Below are positions 33,964 to 43,583 of a stretch of 60,000 nt of DNA, piece by piece. Position numbers and translations under genes: made by a program. The stretch's first letter is position 1, and each line of letters opens with the position of its first letter. The notes under the pieces are model-generated. The model had not been told where the DNA came from. It ran no database searches and saw only the letters and a list, made by a program, of their open reading frames with translations. The stretch is taken from assembly GCA_030704615.1 (NCBI GenBank), contig CM060731.1, forward strand, positions 78,040,756-78,100,755, written 5' to 3'. This DNA is from Takakia lepidozioides (taxonomy: Eukaryota; Streptophyta; Takakiopsida; Takakiales; Takakiaceae).

Positions 33964-34680
33964 ATGGCTGGGGGAAATGATGACGTAATTGAAGGGCAGG
34001 TCTCTTCTCTTAGCCTGTGCACCCAAGGGGACAAGATTTATGTTTCCCAAGGAACTCAGACTGATTTGAGTGGAGAACAGTTGGACGAGTTGATTGCATA
34101 CTGGGAGTCAGGCATTAGCAGTAGACAACAAACTGCTGTAGTTGGCGTTGAGGGCCTCAATATTGCTTTGGACAGTCAAAACTCTGTTGGAGCCAGCAGT
34201 TCTACAGCTGTAGGTGAAATACCAAAGTGGGTGAAAGCTAGGCTTGGAACACAGCCAAAGACAGCCCCGGGGACCAAGGTGTTCAGCCACAAGGCCGTGG
34301 TGTACTGGAGCAGAGGAGCAGGAGCTACACAAGTTTGTGCAATCAGACATGGTTGCAGCCGGACACGCTCTACACGAGGCAACCACGAGCGGGGGTTCAT
34401 TAGCAATGAAAAGTTTGCTGCTTAAAGGAGATGCAGTCATTCGCAATGAGGACACCCGCAACCGTCTCAAAGCTTTCGAGTTGAGAGACTGTCAGACCCT
34501 ACCTTTATTTTCTTTAGTGTTCAGTGAGCGGGAGATAGGGGAGTACTGTTTTGTCTCTACCTGGCAGAAATAGGAGGAGGGTTGGTTAGAGCGAGCTACT
34601 GTAGCTTGGGACAAGGTTAGTGGCAGGTTTCTGGACATAGATATATCTCCTACACTTTACCATCATGCAGAGCGAGGCAC
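33964..34680 (+). pseudogene. Unassigned ORF upstream of gag, frameshifted
   Basis: From ATG 33964 an acidic frame (GDKIYVSQGTQTDLSGEQLD) runs to about 34300, then the sensible sequence moves to another frame (EEQELHKFVQSDMVAAGHAL) ending at 34573; a third piece (ATVAWDKVSGRFLDIDISP) lies past that TAG up to 34680. Composition is that of a real protein. It may be an extra element ORF or another captured gene. No domain recognised. Confidence 0.45.
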
Positions 34681-35231
34681 TTTGAGAGAAGTCTGACAGT
34701 TGATAGCATAGATCAGGATTAGATCTTGCTTGGTCGGGCCTCTATTCTTCCCCTCCCTCTTGTTACTATTTCCATTACTTTGTACTTGTAGTTGCCAAAA
34801 CCTCTCTTGGTGGAGGCCAGTCAGTCCGGGGTTTTGGGTTGGGATATTCTGCAGGATCAGCATTGCAGATGGATTTTGGTGTGGGGGTGTTGATGTTTTG
34901 ATTTCTTGTGTTTGGATCCCCCCCAACACCTGCATGCTTGACTGTGCGCCATGTTGGTTTTGTGTGGGCGCTTGCTTTCATAGGGATTAGGCCGGATTTG
35001 ATCACCGGTCAATCCTAGAGTATGCTGTCGGTGGTGAGGCTGGAGTGATGACTAGCAAGACCATCAGTGTTTCTTCTATGGTGAGACTGGGTTGATGACC
35101 AGCCAACCATAGGAGTTCTTGCGGTGGATGCAGGTGCAGGTGCCCTGAGCCACTGGGATATGACCCTTAAACTGCAACAGGTGCCTACCCGTGTCACTAT
35201 TAGAATTAGTACTAGAGCCTTATAGTGTCAC

Positions 35232-36680
35232 GTGGGGGAGGTGCACATTGTGAGTGTCCTCACGGAGTTACCCAAGGGTTTTGAGGGGAGTACGGCTACA
35301 GGCAGTAACAGTGAGAGTGGGTTCACCAGACGAGGTGTTCGTTTCAGACCACCTTCACCTCCACCCTCAATTAGTGCAGAGTCAGACACAGACTCGGAGG
35401 CTTCATCAACAGGTGTGCAGTTTCATTCGCCATTGTTGTGGGACGACATGGAGGAGATGTATGGAGCTACCAAGGGGCCTCGTAGGTACTCTGGAGCTGT
35501 GGGCACAATCGAGTTGGATGACTTTATCCAGGAGTTTGATAGCTGGTGTGATTTGCAGCAGATGCGCAATCCACAGCTATTCACCCCATTCATGGCGTGG
35601 AAGGGACTGTTCCAGCATTTGGAAGGCCCGCCTATGGACGATTACCACGAGTTCAGGCGAGAACATGAAGCATAGATTGAGGAGTGGAGGATGTATTGGT
35701 CACCTGACTACGTCTCCATTACTCGAGGCACGACGCGACCAGTAGCTGCATCAGTACCAATATCTCCCACTGCCAGCACTAGTAGTGGAACAAGTAGTGC
35801 CGGTACTTCTGCAGGTGGTACCAGTTCAAAAGGTGCTACTACTCCTCCTGCCACGACTACAACACATGTGCCTAGATTCAACCCGGTGGTGAAGTTCTTC
35901 CAGGAGTTGCGGAGGAACTACCAAGGTGTACGGACAGAGAAGCTGCGAAGTTTGCAAGACTTCCAGCGCAAACCCAGTGAGAGCCTGCGAGAGGCGTACA
36001 CTCGTATGAGGCGCTTGATAAGTGTGACCCAAGGGGTTACTGAAGCTCAGGCAATCCAGTTTTGGTATGGAATTCTGGACAAGGAGCTCAAGAGAAGGGT
36101 GCGAGATGCAACCCTGTTACAAGCAACCCAACCCACATTAGCAAATGTGTTTCTGCTGGCTGAGCGGATTGAGCTCAACATGGTGGAGGAGCGAGTTGTT
36201 ACCATTGGATTTGGCAAGGACATGCCTGCACGAGGCGCAGCTGCCAGCCCACAAGCACAAGGGACTGCCCAATAGCGTGGTCAGGGGGGCAAGGTTTCTC
36301 AACCCAAGTTCCATGGAGCTTACAGGGGACCTCAAGTGCAGAGGCCCGTGGTATCTTTTGCAGGCCAACAGCAACCAGGGGTGATATGTTGGACATGTGG
36401 AGGACCCATGTCAAGAGAGATTGTCCAGAGAGTGGCAAAAGGCCGGCACAAGCACAGCCTGCACAGTTGCAGTGTGGGCATTGTGGCAAGTATGGGCATG
36501 GAGATGCCCAGTGTTATGACTTGCATCTTGAGTTGCGCCCAGGCCAGTTCCAAGGGAACAATGGTGGCCGGGGGTGAGGTGGACCAGCCCAGAGAGGACG
36601 AGGTGGCCGGGCACGAAATGCAGGCCAAGGGCAAGCCCAACATGGCCAAGGACGCGGAGGTCAGGGTGTTGACCAAAGCA
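35232..36680 (+). pseudogene. Gypsy gag with two CCHC zinc knuckles, interrupted
   Basis: One frame covers 35232-36700, broken by TAG at 35673-35675 and 36273-36275. The capsid-like region contains VPRFNPVVKFFQELRRNYQG and a retrotransposon-gag-like helix region (SESLREAYTRMRRLISVTQG). The nucleocapsid part has CWTCGGP then, after a one-base shift at about 36405, HVKRDC: a first CCHC knuckle split by the shift. The second, CGHCGKYGHGDAQC, is intact. A Gly/Arg-rich RNA-binding tail follows. Gag would assemble particles and bind element RNA. No ATG is near the 5' end of the frame; the nearest is inside it. Confidence 0.75.
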
Positions 36681-38074
36681 TGGCTAACCGGCTTCAGCAG
36701 CTAGAGCAGAGGCTCGCTGCCATGGCTACAGCTCAGGTGGTACCGACTCCCAGGCGGGATGGTCCACCTCCTGCTCCTGAGGGAGGAGATATGGGAGGCA
36801 TGGGATTCATGTGTGGAGCAGCACTACCACTAGTGCAGGTGGAGTCTGCTGCAGCCATGACTCGAGGAGCAGCACGAGTTCCTGAGCCACGAGGTGCAGA
36901 GGTGGAATTGGACCTACAGCGTGGGGAGGCAAGCCGTCAGGCGAGGCTTCCTCAGTCATTCACATTGGCGGAGACAGTATCGACGCCATCCATGGCACCT
37001 AGTTCTCGCCCGACTGTTACCGATGCGGAGGTTACTATGCCATTGGGGAGAGCTACACGTGCAGCACTGACACCTGCTACCAAAGCTAGTGCAGCCGGTG
37101 TGTTATTGGGGGCAGCCACCTCTATGTGTCAAGCCCCATTGTTCTCGGCAACCATGATTGCGACGCCGGGGGTAAGACCAGCTGCAGTGTTCAGACTAGC
37201 AGCAATACTCTGTGAGAGTGGGGAGGTCACTTCATCTTCTGCGGAGTTAGTGGAAGGTGTAGTGGCAGAGGGATCCTCGGATTTGAGGGTCAAGACTGCC
37301 ACGGCTGCGCCATGGCAAGCTGCAGCTGCCAGGTTGACGGAGCTGCCAGCTAGGCCAGCCTTTGAGCGCGCCATGGTGACACCTGGAGTTGTCTTGTTAG
37401 ACAACCAGGATGACATTTTCTCTTTGAGTGGACCGGCAGGCAAGAAGTACCGGCCACTGCGGGTCTTGTTGGACTCGGGAGCTCAGCCACTGATGTTGGG
37501 CAGAGCTGCTATTGCAGGTTTGGGCCTCATGGAGGTGGATATGGAGCCTTGTCCTTTCCAGATACAGACATCTCTGGGAGGATCAGAGCAGGCTCGGGGC
37601 ATGACACGGCGTGAGTTGGCCATTAGACTGCAGCCGGATCATCCTATAGATGGCTCAGTGATGCAAGCCAAGGCCATTGTGACAGACGCGGTCTCTTACG
37701 ATGTCCTCGTTGGTGGAACAGTGTTATATCCCATGGGCTTCATCCTGGACTTTTGGGAGGAGCCAGCATCCTACAGGCCTGGATGGCAGTCAGGGGATGG
37801 TCGTCATGCACAACTCCCTGTGACATTCATTGGGGGTATTGCGGCTGCCCAGCGGGGCAAGATGCCAACACTAGCCACCTTTACAGTTGCAGTTAGTTGG
37901 CTTGGAGAGTTGCTGGAGGGCAATGCCCATGCAGAGGATGTGCCACCTCCAGCAAAGCAGGATGACATGCATGGTACGGCGGAGTTGTCTGCCATGGTTG
38001 CTCACACTCCATTGTGGGTACGAGCAAGGATTTGCAACAGGCTGCTGATAGACGGGTACAACAAGCCTGGGTAG
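36680..38074 (+). CDS. Gypsy aspartic protease region
   Basis: A 464-codon frame from ATG 36680. The first 230 residues are Ala/Pro/Glu-rich and probably linker. The protease is marked by LRVLLDSGAQPLMLGRAAIA, with D-S-G-A as catalytic motif preceded by the hydrophobic strand; retroviral-type proteases act as dimers with one such Asp per subunit. About 110 residues later DAVSYDVLVGGTVLYPMGFI is the C-terminal I-L-G-like segment. The frame ends in TAG at 38072; the methyltransferase continues in another frame from this overlap, so a frameshift mutation or programmed shift joins them. Confidence 0.75.
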   Translation: MANRLQQLEQRLAAMATAQVVPTPRRDGPPPAPEGGDMGGMGFMCGAALPLVQVESAAAMTRGAARVPEPRGAEVELDLQRGEASRQARLPQSFTLAETVSTPSMAPSSRPTVTDAEVTMPLGRATRAALTPATKASAAGVLLGAATSMCQAPLFSATMIATPGVRPAAVFRLAAILCESGEVTSSSAELVEGVVAEGSSDLRVKTATAAPWQAAAARLTELPARPAFERAMVTPGVVLLDNQDDIFSLSGPAGKKYRPLRVLLDSGAQPLMLGRAAIAGLGLMEVDMEPCPFQIQTSLGGSEQARGMTRRELAIRLQPDHPIDGSVMQAKAIVTDAVSYDVLVGGTVLYPMGFILDFWEEPASYRPGWQSGDGRHAQLPVTFIGGIAAAQRGKMPTLATFTVAVSWLGELLEGNAHAEDVPPPAKQDDMHGTAELSAMVAHTPLWVRARICNRLLIDGYNKPG

Positions 38075-38080
38075 AGGCCT

Positions 38081-39195
38081 TCGTACCGTCAGGAGAAGAG
38101 GAGAGTGCGGTGATTGCACCAGGACCACCTCAGTTGTCGCCATTGGACACCACACCTCTTATGTGGCAGTGCCCGGATAAAGGCATATGCCTTCTGGACT
38201 TGTTTGGCGGGATCAGCACTGGATTAGCTGCAGTACTGCAGGCAGGTGTACGAGTTTGACATTACCTGTATGTGGAGAGGGATGAGACTGCACGACGCGT
38301 CTCACTGCGCCATGTTGCTCAGTCGGTACAGCAGTACCCTGAGTTGTTGTCAATGTCTGCAGTGTGTGGATACCAACAAGCCTTGCCAGCAGACATTTCG
38401 TTGCTGGGGGCGCAGGATTTGGAGCAGGTTGGCTCCATTGATCTGGTAGCGGCAGGTTGGCCCTGCCAGGGGCATTCATCAGCCGGACATGGCAATGGAT
38501 TGCAAGACTCGAGGACGGGTCTATTTTGGGAGATGGTGCGGGTTTTGCGCCACTTGCAGCTTCATCAAGTTGTATCTCCAGCATACATCTTAGAGAATGT
38601 GCCACTGATGGGTGATTATCGGGCCAGGGTGATGGCTAGTCTGCATCAAGTCCGGTCGTGGCTTGGGTCAGCAGTGCTGCTGGATGCAGCTGCAGTGGGG
38701 TCACGGGCTCATCGTCCACGGCTATGGTGGACTAACTTGATGTCACCCGCACTGCTCAAGCGTGCATTTGATGGGGTGCAGCGGCCAGCACACCTCACAG
38801 TGGATAGCATTTTGGACACAGTCAACGTGTGAGACACGATGACCGTTCGCCTTTGGCAGTGGTCAACAGGGTGGGTCAACCACGAGCATCATTACCTACA
38901 CTGCTCAGCTTCCCAGGATCCCATGCTTTTTCGGGATGGTGGACCTGGCCTCTTGTGGGATAGCCAGTTGCAACAATTAGTGGAGCCCAATGCTAATGAG
39001 CGCGAGCGGGCGATGGGTTTTACCACTGGTACCACGGCGGTGCCATCTCTTTCTGAGGCATCACGTCGTCAAGTGTTGGGGCAAACAATGGATCTCAATT
39101 GCTTGACCTGGATTATCAGCTTGGCTATAGCTGAGCAACGCAGAGTGCGAAGTACACTTCCCTTCATGGTCTCCCTACCTACCGAGACGGTATAG
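38081..39195 (+). pseudogene. C5-cytosine DNA methyltransferase domain of the retroelement
   Basis: Reads in one frame with two TGA stops (38257-38259, 38830-38832). Motifs appear in canonical order: I LLDLFGGISTGLAAVL (SAM binding); II YVERDE; IV GWPCQGHSSAGHGNGL with the Pro-Cys-Gln catalytic loop; VI ILENVPL with Glu-Asn-Val; VIII GSRAHRPRLWW; then, after the second stop, NERERAMGFTTGTTA and GQTMDLN, corresponding to motifs IX and X. The enzyme class transfers methyl from SAM to cytosine C5. All catalytic residues are present; only the stops prevent expression of a full domain. It sits between protease and reverse transcriptase, so it would be made as part of Pol. Target specificity cannot be read from sequence. 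Confidence 0.88.
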
Positions 39196-39553
39196 GCAGC
39201 GAGTGGGGGCGAGCAGATAAGGACCACGAGGTGCAGGTCGCATCCATGGCACACGTGGGAGGTGCTCGAGGTTCCGAAGGAGTTGGTAGCCAAGGCGGCG
39301 GTGATGGATCAGGTTAGGGATTTTTTTTCGGGTTGAGGAGGTCCTCAAGGATGGGATGATGGGGCAGGGTGAGACATTGTCACTGACAGAGGAGGCAGTG
39401 GTCACTGCTCAAGAGGTTGCAGCATAGCAACCACGGGACGCGTCTTCTACCTCTAAGCCTGCTGGACTCAAGGTTGCAGTCACGGAGGATAACTGGGAGC
39501 CTGATGTTGGACCTATAGTCAGCGGAGGAGAGAGATGACGTATACGGCGGTTC

Positions 39554-40996
39554 TTGAGGGCTTACAGGAACTGCTTTGCCTTCAGTTTGAAGGACTTAGG
39601 AGCACTGAAGGGTCAAGAGATTCGCATTGAATTGGCTACTGACACGCCAATCTTTCGGAGACCCTATAGATACAGTGACATGGAGAGGTCATTGATTCAG
39701 ATGAGAACTCAGGATCTTTGGGAGGCAGGTTTGGTGGAGCTCTCTGGTGGAGAGTATGCTTCAGCCACAATGATGCCAGCCAAGAAGGATGTCTATGGCA
39801 ATTGGACGGAGAGACGTATGTGCGGTGATTACCGGCCTGTAAATCGTCAGACCAAGTCCGATAGGTATGCCATGCCGACACCAGAGGAGATCTTTGATGC
39901 CATTGGGCATGCCAAGGTCTTTAGCACGTTGGATTTACGATCCGGATATCACCAGTTGCCGATCAAGGAGGTGGATAAGCAAAAGACGGCATTCTGGGGG
40001 ATCAATGAGCACGGGAATGATTGCCTATACCAGTGGCGGTTCTTACCATTTGGGCTTAAAAACGCTCCTGCTGAGTTTCAAAGAGTCATGGACAGGATTT
40101 TAGTAGGGGTGGAGTTTGCTCGGTGCTACATAGATGACATCATCATCTTTAGTGTTACGGTGGAGGAGCATGAGAGACACCTTCAGGGGGTATTTGAGTG
40201 CTTGAGGGCGCACGGATTGAAGTTACATCCGGGAAAGTGCAAGTTTTTCCACAACCAGATTGAGTATCTAGGTCACATGATATATCCTGGAGGATTGGGG
40301 GTACAGCAGACTAAGGTAGAGTCCATTGCACAAGTTCCACGCCCCACGGATGTGAGCCGAGTTCGAGCTTTCATGGGGTTAGCAAACTATTATAGACGGT
40401 TTGTTAAGGGATTTAGTGCCATTGCAAAGGCTCTAACCAAGCTGACCAAGGTGGACCAGGAGTGGCAGTGGGAAGATGAGCAAGAACAAGCTTTTCAAGA
40501 GCTCAAGGCGAGGTTGACCTCGGCGCCCATCTTAAGACGGCCTATTAGGGGGCGTCCTTTTCAGCTGCATACAGATTGGAGCATGCTGGGGCTTGGAGCG
40601 GTGCTCACATAGGTGGATGATGAGGGAAGAGAGTTCGTAGTGGCTTATGCTAGCCGCTCGAACAACATTGCAGAGTCTAAATATAGCTCATATGAGGAAG
40701 AATGCTTAGCTGCAGTGTGGGCCGTGGCACACTTCAGGTGCTATCTATACAACAATATCTTCACCCTTGTCACGGATCACCAACCACTCAAGTGGTTGAT
40801 GGAGTCAGACAAGCTTACGGGGAAGCTTGCACGGTGGGCACTCATCCTTCAAGAATATGACTTTCAGGTTGTGCATCGACCGGGTTTGGTCAATCGCAAT
40901 GCAGATGGGTTGAGTCGCAATCCATGCACGAGCCAGCAGGATGACACTAGAGCTCGGTGGCATGGTGAGACGGACGAGGAGATGGTGCCCGGATAG
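39554..40996 (+). pseudogene. Gypsy reverse transcriptase and RNase H
   Basis: The RT contains RRMCGDYRPVNRQTKSDRYA, FSTLDLRSGYHQL (first catalytic Asp), FLPFGLKNAPAEFQ and RCYIDDIIIFS, the YIDD active site. The connection (FMGLANYYRRFVKGFS) and RNase H start (QLHTDWSMLGLGAVLT) follow. TAG at 40610-40612 interrupts RNase H, whose frame continues through FVVAYASRS, KYSSYEEECLAAVWAV and TDHQPLKWL to a second TAG at 40994. The frame is also open a little upstream of 39554, after short broken pieces of linker at 39195-39550. It would copy element RNA into DNA and degrade the template. Confidence 0.9.
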
Positions 40997-41020
40997 CATG
41001 CATCTGCATTTCTGTGTATC

Positions 41021-42250
41021 TTGGCAGCGGAAGGCCAGGTTGGACCTGCAATAGGGATGACTGTAGATCAAGTGTCTGAGGACCCTGAGGCCAGCAATGA
41101 GCAAGGTGGCGCCAAAGATATACATGAGGATTCAGTTGTGTTGGACTACCTCCGCACTGGAGACACTGCAGCCACTGTGACTGCCAAGGAGAGGGATCGG
41201 ATCCTACAACGAGCCAAGAGGTTCAAGTGGGAGGGGACACACCTGCTCCGAGTGTGGGAGGATGGTCGAGTGAGGATTGTGCCTCACCCAACACAGCGGG
41301 CACGGTTAATACGGCATGCCCATGAGGAGTTGGGGCATTTTGGGGTGCGACGCACTCATAGCCTACTGCAGGGGCAGTATTGGTGGCGTGGTATGCACAC
41401 AGAGGTGCAACAATTTGTGGCTAGTTGCATGGTGTGTGACAGGGTGCGTGCTTCATTCAACGCCTCTACTCCACAATTGCACCCTCTTCCGATCATGGGA
41501 TTGGGCTACAGGTGGAGTCTTGACTTCGCAGGGCCGTTGCCACTGACCATGCGCCACAACAAGTACGTGTTGGTGATGGTGGAGCACTTCTCCAAGTGGA
41601 TTGAGTTGGTTCCATTGCCTGATAACGCTACTGAGGGAGCTGCGTATACATTCTTGGATTGTGTGCTTAGCCGATTCGGTGCTCCAGCTGAGGTACTCAC
41701 GGACCAAGGGAGAGAGTTCTTGGGGGAGTTTCAGGCTTTGTGTGACAAGGCCTTGATAGACCACCGCACCACTTCTCGGGATCATCTTGAGGCCGATGGC
41801 TTGGCAGAGAGAGTTGTTCAGACAGTAAAGAGGGGTTTGCGCAAGTATGGCTTGCAGAAGGGACACCTAGGAGATTGAGACCTTCAGTTACCCTGGTTAG
41901 CCATGGGCTACAGGTTCAGCAATCAAACATCACTTACCTCCTTCTCACCATACTTTCTTCTCTTTGGCCGAGAGCCGGATTTGCCTACATCCATTCGCAG
42001 GGAAGCTGCTACAGTTCTTAACCTTGACGATCCGGACGTGTGGGCACGTGCATATGAGCAGCGTGCAGAGTTGTTCAAGAAAGTCATGCCCATGGCTTTC
42101 GAGAACTTTGCCATTGCACAACACCGTTATACGTTGAGGTATGCTACCATACGTGGTGGGGGCTATCGTCCTGGGGTTCGGAGATTCAACCCTGGTGACT
42201 ATGTCTATCTGCAGCAGACTGCTCCTACGACCTTGGATGTGACTGCATGA
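41021..42250 (+). pseudogene. Gypsy integrase, one internal TGA
   Basis: The HHCC zinc-binding module is HAHEELGHFGVRRTH with CMVCD. The DDE core shows Asp in YRWSLDFAGPLP, Asp in LTDQGREFLGEF and Glu in EADGLAERVVQTVKRG. TGA at 41876-41878 falls where gypsy integrases normally have Trp (before QLPWLAMGYR); the same frame continues through YFLLFGREPDLPT and the C-terminal PGDYVYLQQ strand region to TGA 42248-42250. It would insert the cDNA into host DNA. Nucleotide frame is shared with RT, showing a single original Pol frame. Confidence 0.88.
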
Positions 42251-42561
42251 CATGTTATTTTGAGGGTTCGAGAGGTCTTCTCCTCAGGCGTCTTGGTCTT
42301 GGAGGGTCGGGATGGCATAACTTTAAGGACCATGTGCGTAATTGTGCACCATGTCACCTTCCGAATGTCGATGGCAGGATTGACCCAAACCTGGCAGTGG
42401 TATCTGCAAGTTTGAGGGGCATGTTGTGTGGGTTTACTAAAGGGGCAGCCACCATGCTGGTGTGTGATCGATGCTCTAGAGGTTGGCATATGGGATGCTT
42501 GACTTCACCTCTTAAGATGGTTCCGGATGGGGATTGGTTATGTCCACAATGCATTGGATAG
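42247..42561 (+). pseudogene. PHD zinc finger at the integrase C-terminus
   Basis: The frame contains MLVCDRCSRGWHMGCLTSPL then DGDWLCPQC, the C4HC3 PHD pattern with the conserved Trp before the last CxxC. The first Cys pair reads GMLCGF where CxxC is expected, so one ligand seems lost (Gly for Cys). It lies in a different frame from the integrase, with a shift at about 42310 after HVILRVREVF. PHD fingers commonly read histone H3 tail states; many gypsy integrases instead carry a chromodomain here, used to steer insertion into chromatin. A targeting role is therefore a reasonable inference. Confidence 0.75.
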
Positions 42562-42820
42562 TGGGAGTTGATACAACCATAGGAGGCTAACAAGAAATGC
42601 AAGGCCAAGCTACTGGGAGACCTTGAACACACGAGATCCTGGCTCAAGTTCACAGATTGCAAGACGGCGACTAACGATGGGGCTACTCTTGTACCCGGCC
42701 TCTTGGTCTTTAGAGTTTGAGTACAATAGGGACAGTGATAGAGGACTTAGTACGGTTGTGGCTATTACATCTTGTAGCTATCTGGAGTTAAAGGGACCTA
42801 TCCACCAGCTAGGGGGGCGA
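42562..42820 (+). other. Retroelement 3' non-coding tail with polypurine-like tract
   Basis: No coding frame. It ends with aggggggcga (42811-42820), a good candidate for the polypurine tract that primes plus-strand DNA synthesis directly before a 3' LTR. The base after it begins unit R (TTGTGGCAGAC). Confidence 0.55.
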
Positions 42821-42906
42821 TTGTGGCAGACTACTTTATTGTGCATATATGTGTGGTGTGGTTTGGACAGCGATGTAGTTGTGTAGCGATACGTATGCGC
42901 ACGACA
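42821..42906 (+). repeat. Terminal unit R (86 bp), before the 3' L
   Basis: Begins TTGTGGCAGACTACTTTATT, ends GCACGACA and is separated from the next unit L by GC. A second copy, R', at 43258-43343 differs by four transitions (three G/A, one C/T). Confidence 0.9.
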
Positions 42907-42908
42907 GC

Positions 42909-43257
42909 TGTCAAGTTAAATGAGCACAGTGTGAAACTAACTAGAATAAAGCTAGTTATTTGTATTTAACACTTGGATTTAGGTCAAGTGTTAAATCAGG
43001 TGTCAAGTTTAGTTTGACACCTGAACTGTCTTATCTTCACGAGAGCGTCAGTCGCGCGGCTCATCTCTCTCGAGTTGAGCCTGCGCGACCGAGCTCCTTC
43101 ATGCTTAGAATCTGAGTGTGCTTATGTAGGGGTATAGATTGTTGTAGGGTGGAGTCCCCATAGCTTGGGGTGCCCCTGGCTCGACTATTATCTTAAAGAG
43201 TGATGTTGAGGGATTTCATGTTTCTTGTGTGAACAGTGCCTTTCAAGCTTTCTATCA
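42909..43257 (+). repeat. Terminal unit L, 3' copy (349 bp)
   Basis: About 98.6% identical to 31267-31615 by eye, same length, same TGTCAAG start and CTATCA end. Preceded by R-GC and followed without a gap by R'. Confidence 0.9.
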
Positions 43258-43343
43258 TTGTGACAAACTACTTTATTGTGCATATATGTGTGGTGTGGTT
43301 TGGACAGCGATGTAGTTGTGTAGCAATACGTATGTGCACGACA
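43258..43343 (+). repeat. Terminal unit R' (86 bp), last part of the element
   Basis: Copy of R with four transitions, ending GCACGACA and followed by the TGAA duplication (43344-43347). A full L+R' unit (42909-43343) starts TG and ends CA as an LTR should, whereas the 5' end of the element has only L. Confidence 0.85.
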
Positions 43344-43583
43344 TGAATCATAGCTGCAAGCTAAGTTAGTAGCAATCTTTATCCCACATCATCAACTACA
43401 TTTCAGATGGTAATTACCATGCATTACAAAGTACTCCACAAAGTGTTCCGAAAAAACCAACCATTTGGTCTCCTTGAGAGCTATGCTTGAAGAGCTGTGC
43501 ATGAACAACACGGCTTCAAAATTCATGAGAAATGTGTGGGTTTGATTGAACTACAGGGAAAAACTCTTGCAGCAAACAACACT

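Larger units (their letters stand above)
31267..43343 (+). mobile_element. Ty3/gypsy retroelement with C5 DNA methyltransferase and PHD finger
   Basis: A 12077-bp insertion starting TG, ending CA and flanked by TGAA. Order on the plus strand: terminal unit L (349 bp); leader with host-gene fragments; an unassigned ORF; gag with two zinc knuckles; aspartic protease; C5-cytosine methyltransferase; reverse transcriptase and RNase H; integrase; PHD finger; purine-rich tract; R; L; R'. Protease-RT-RNaseH-integrase order defines Ty3/gypsy. L copies differ at about 5 of 349 positions, so the insertion is young, yet the coding region holds eight in-frame stops and at least three frameshifts. Retrotransposon-borne cytosine methyltransferases have been described in a charophyte alga and in dinoflagellates, so the association itself has precedent; the PHD module and captured fragments here are additional. 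Confidence 0.88.

Noticed and set aside
35232-42561. Stop-codon readthrough or a variant genetic code as explanation of the in-frame stops
   Set aside because: Both TAG and TGA are involved, host genes in the window end normally at TAG, TGA and TAA, and all sites fit deamination.
31262-43262. A 5-bp target duplication directly at the outer ends of the two L units (ttgaa versus ttgtg)
   Set aside because: Only three of five bases agree; the TGAA pair outside L and R' fits better.
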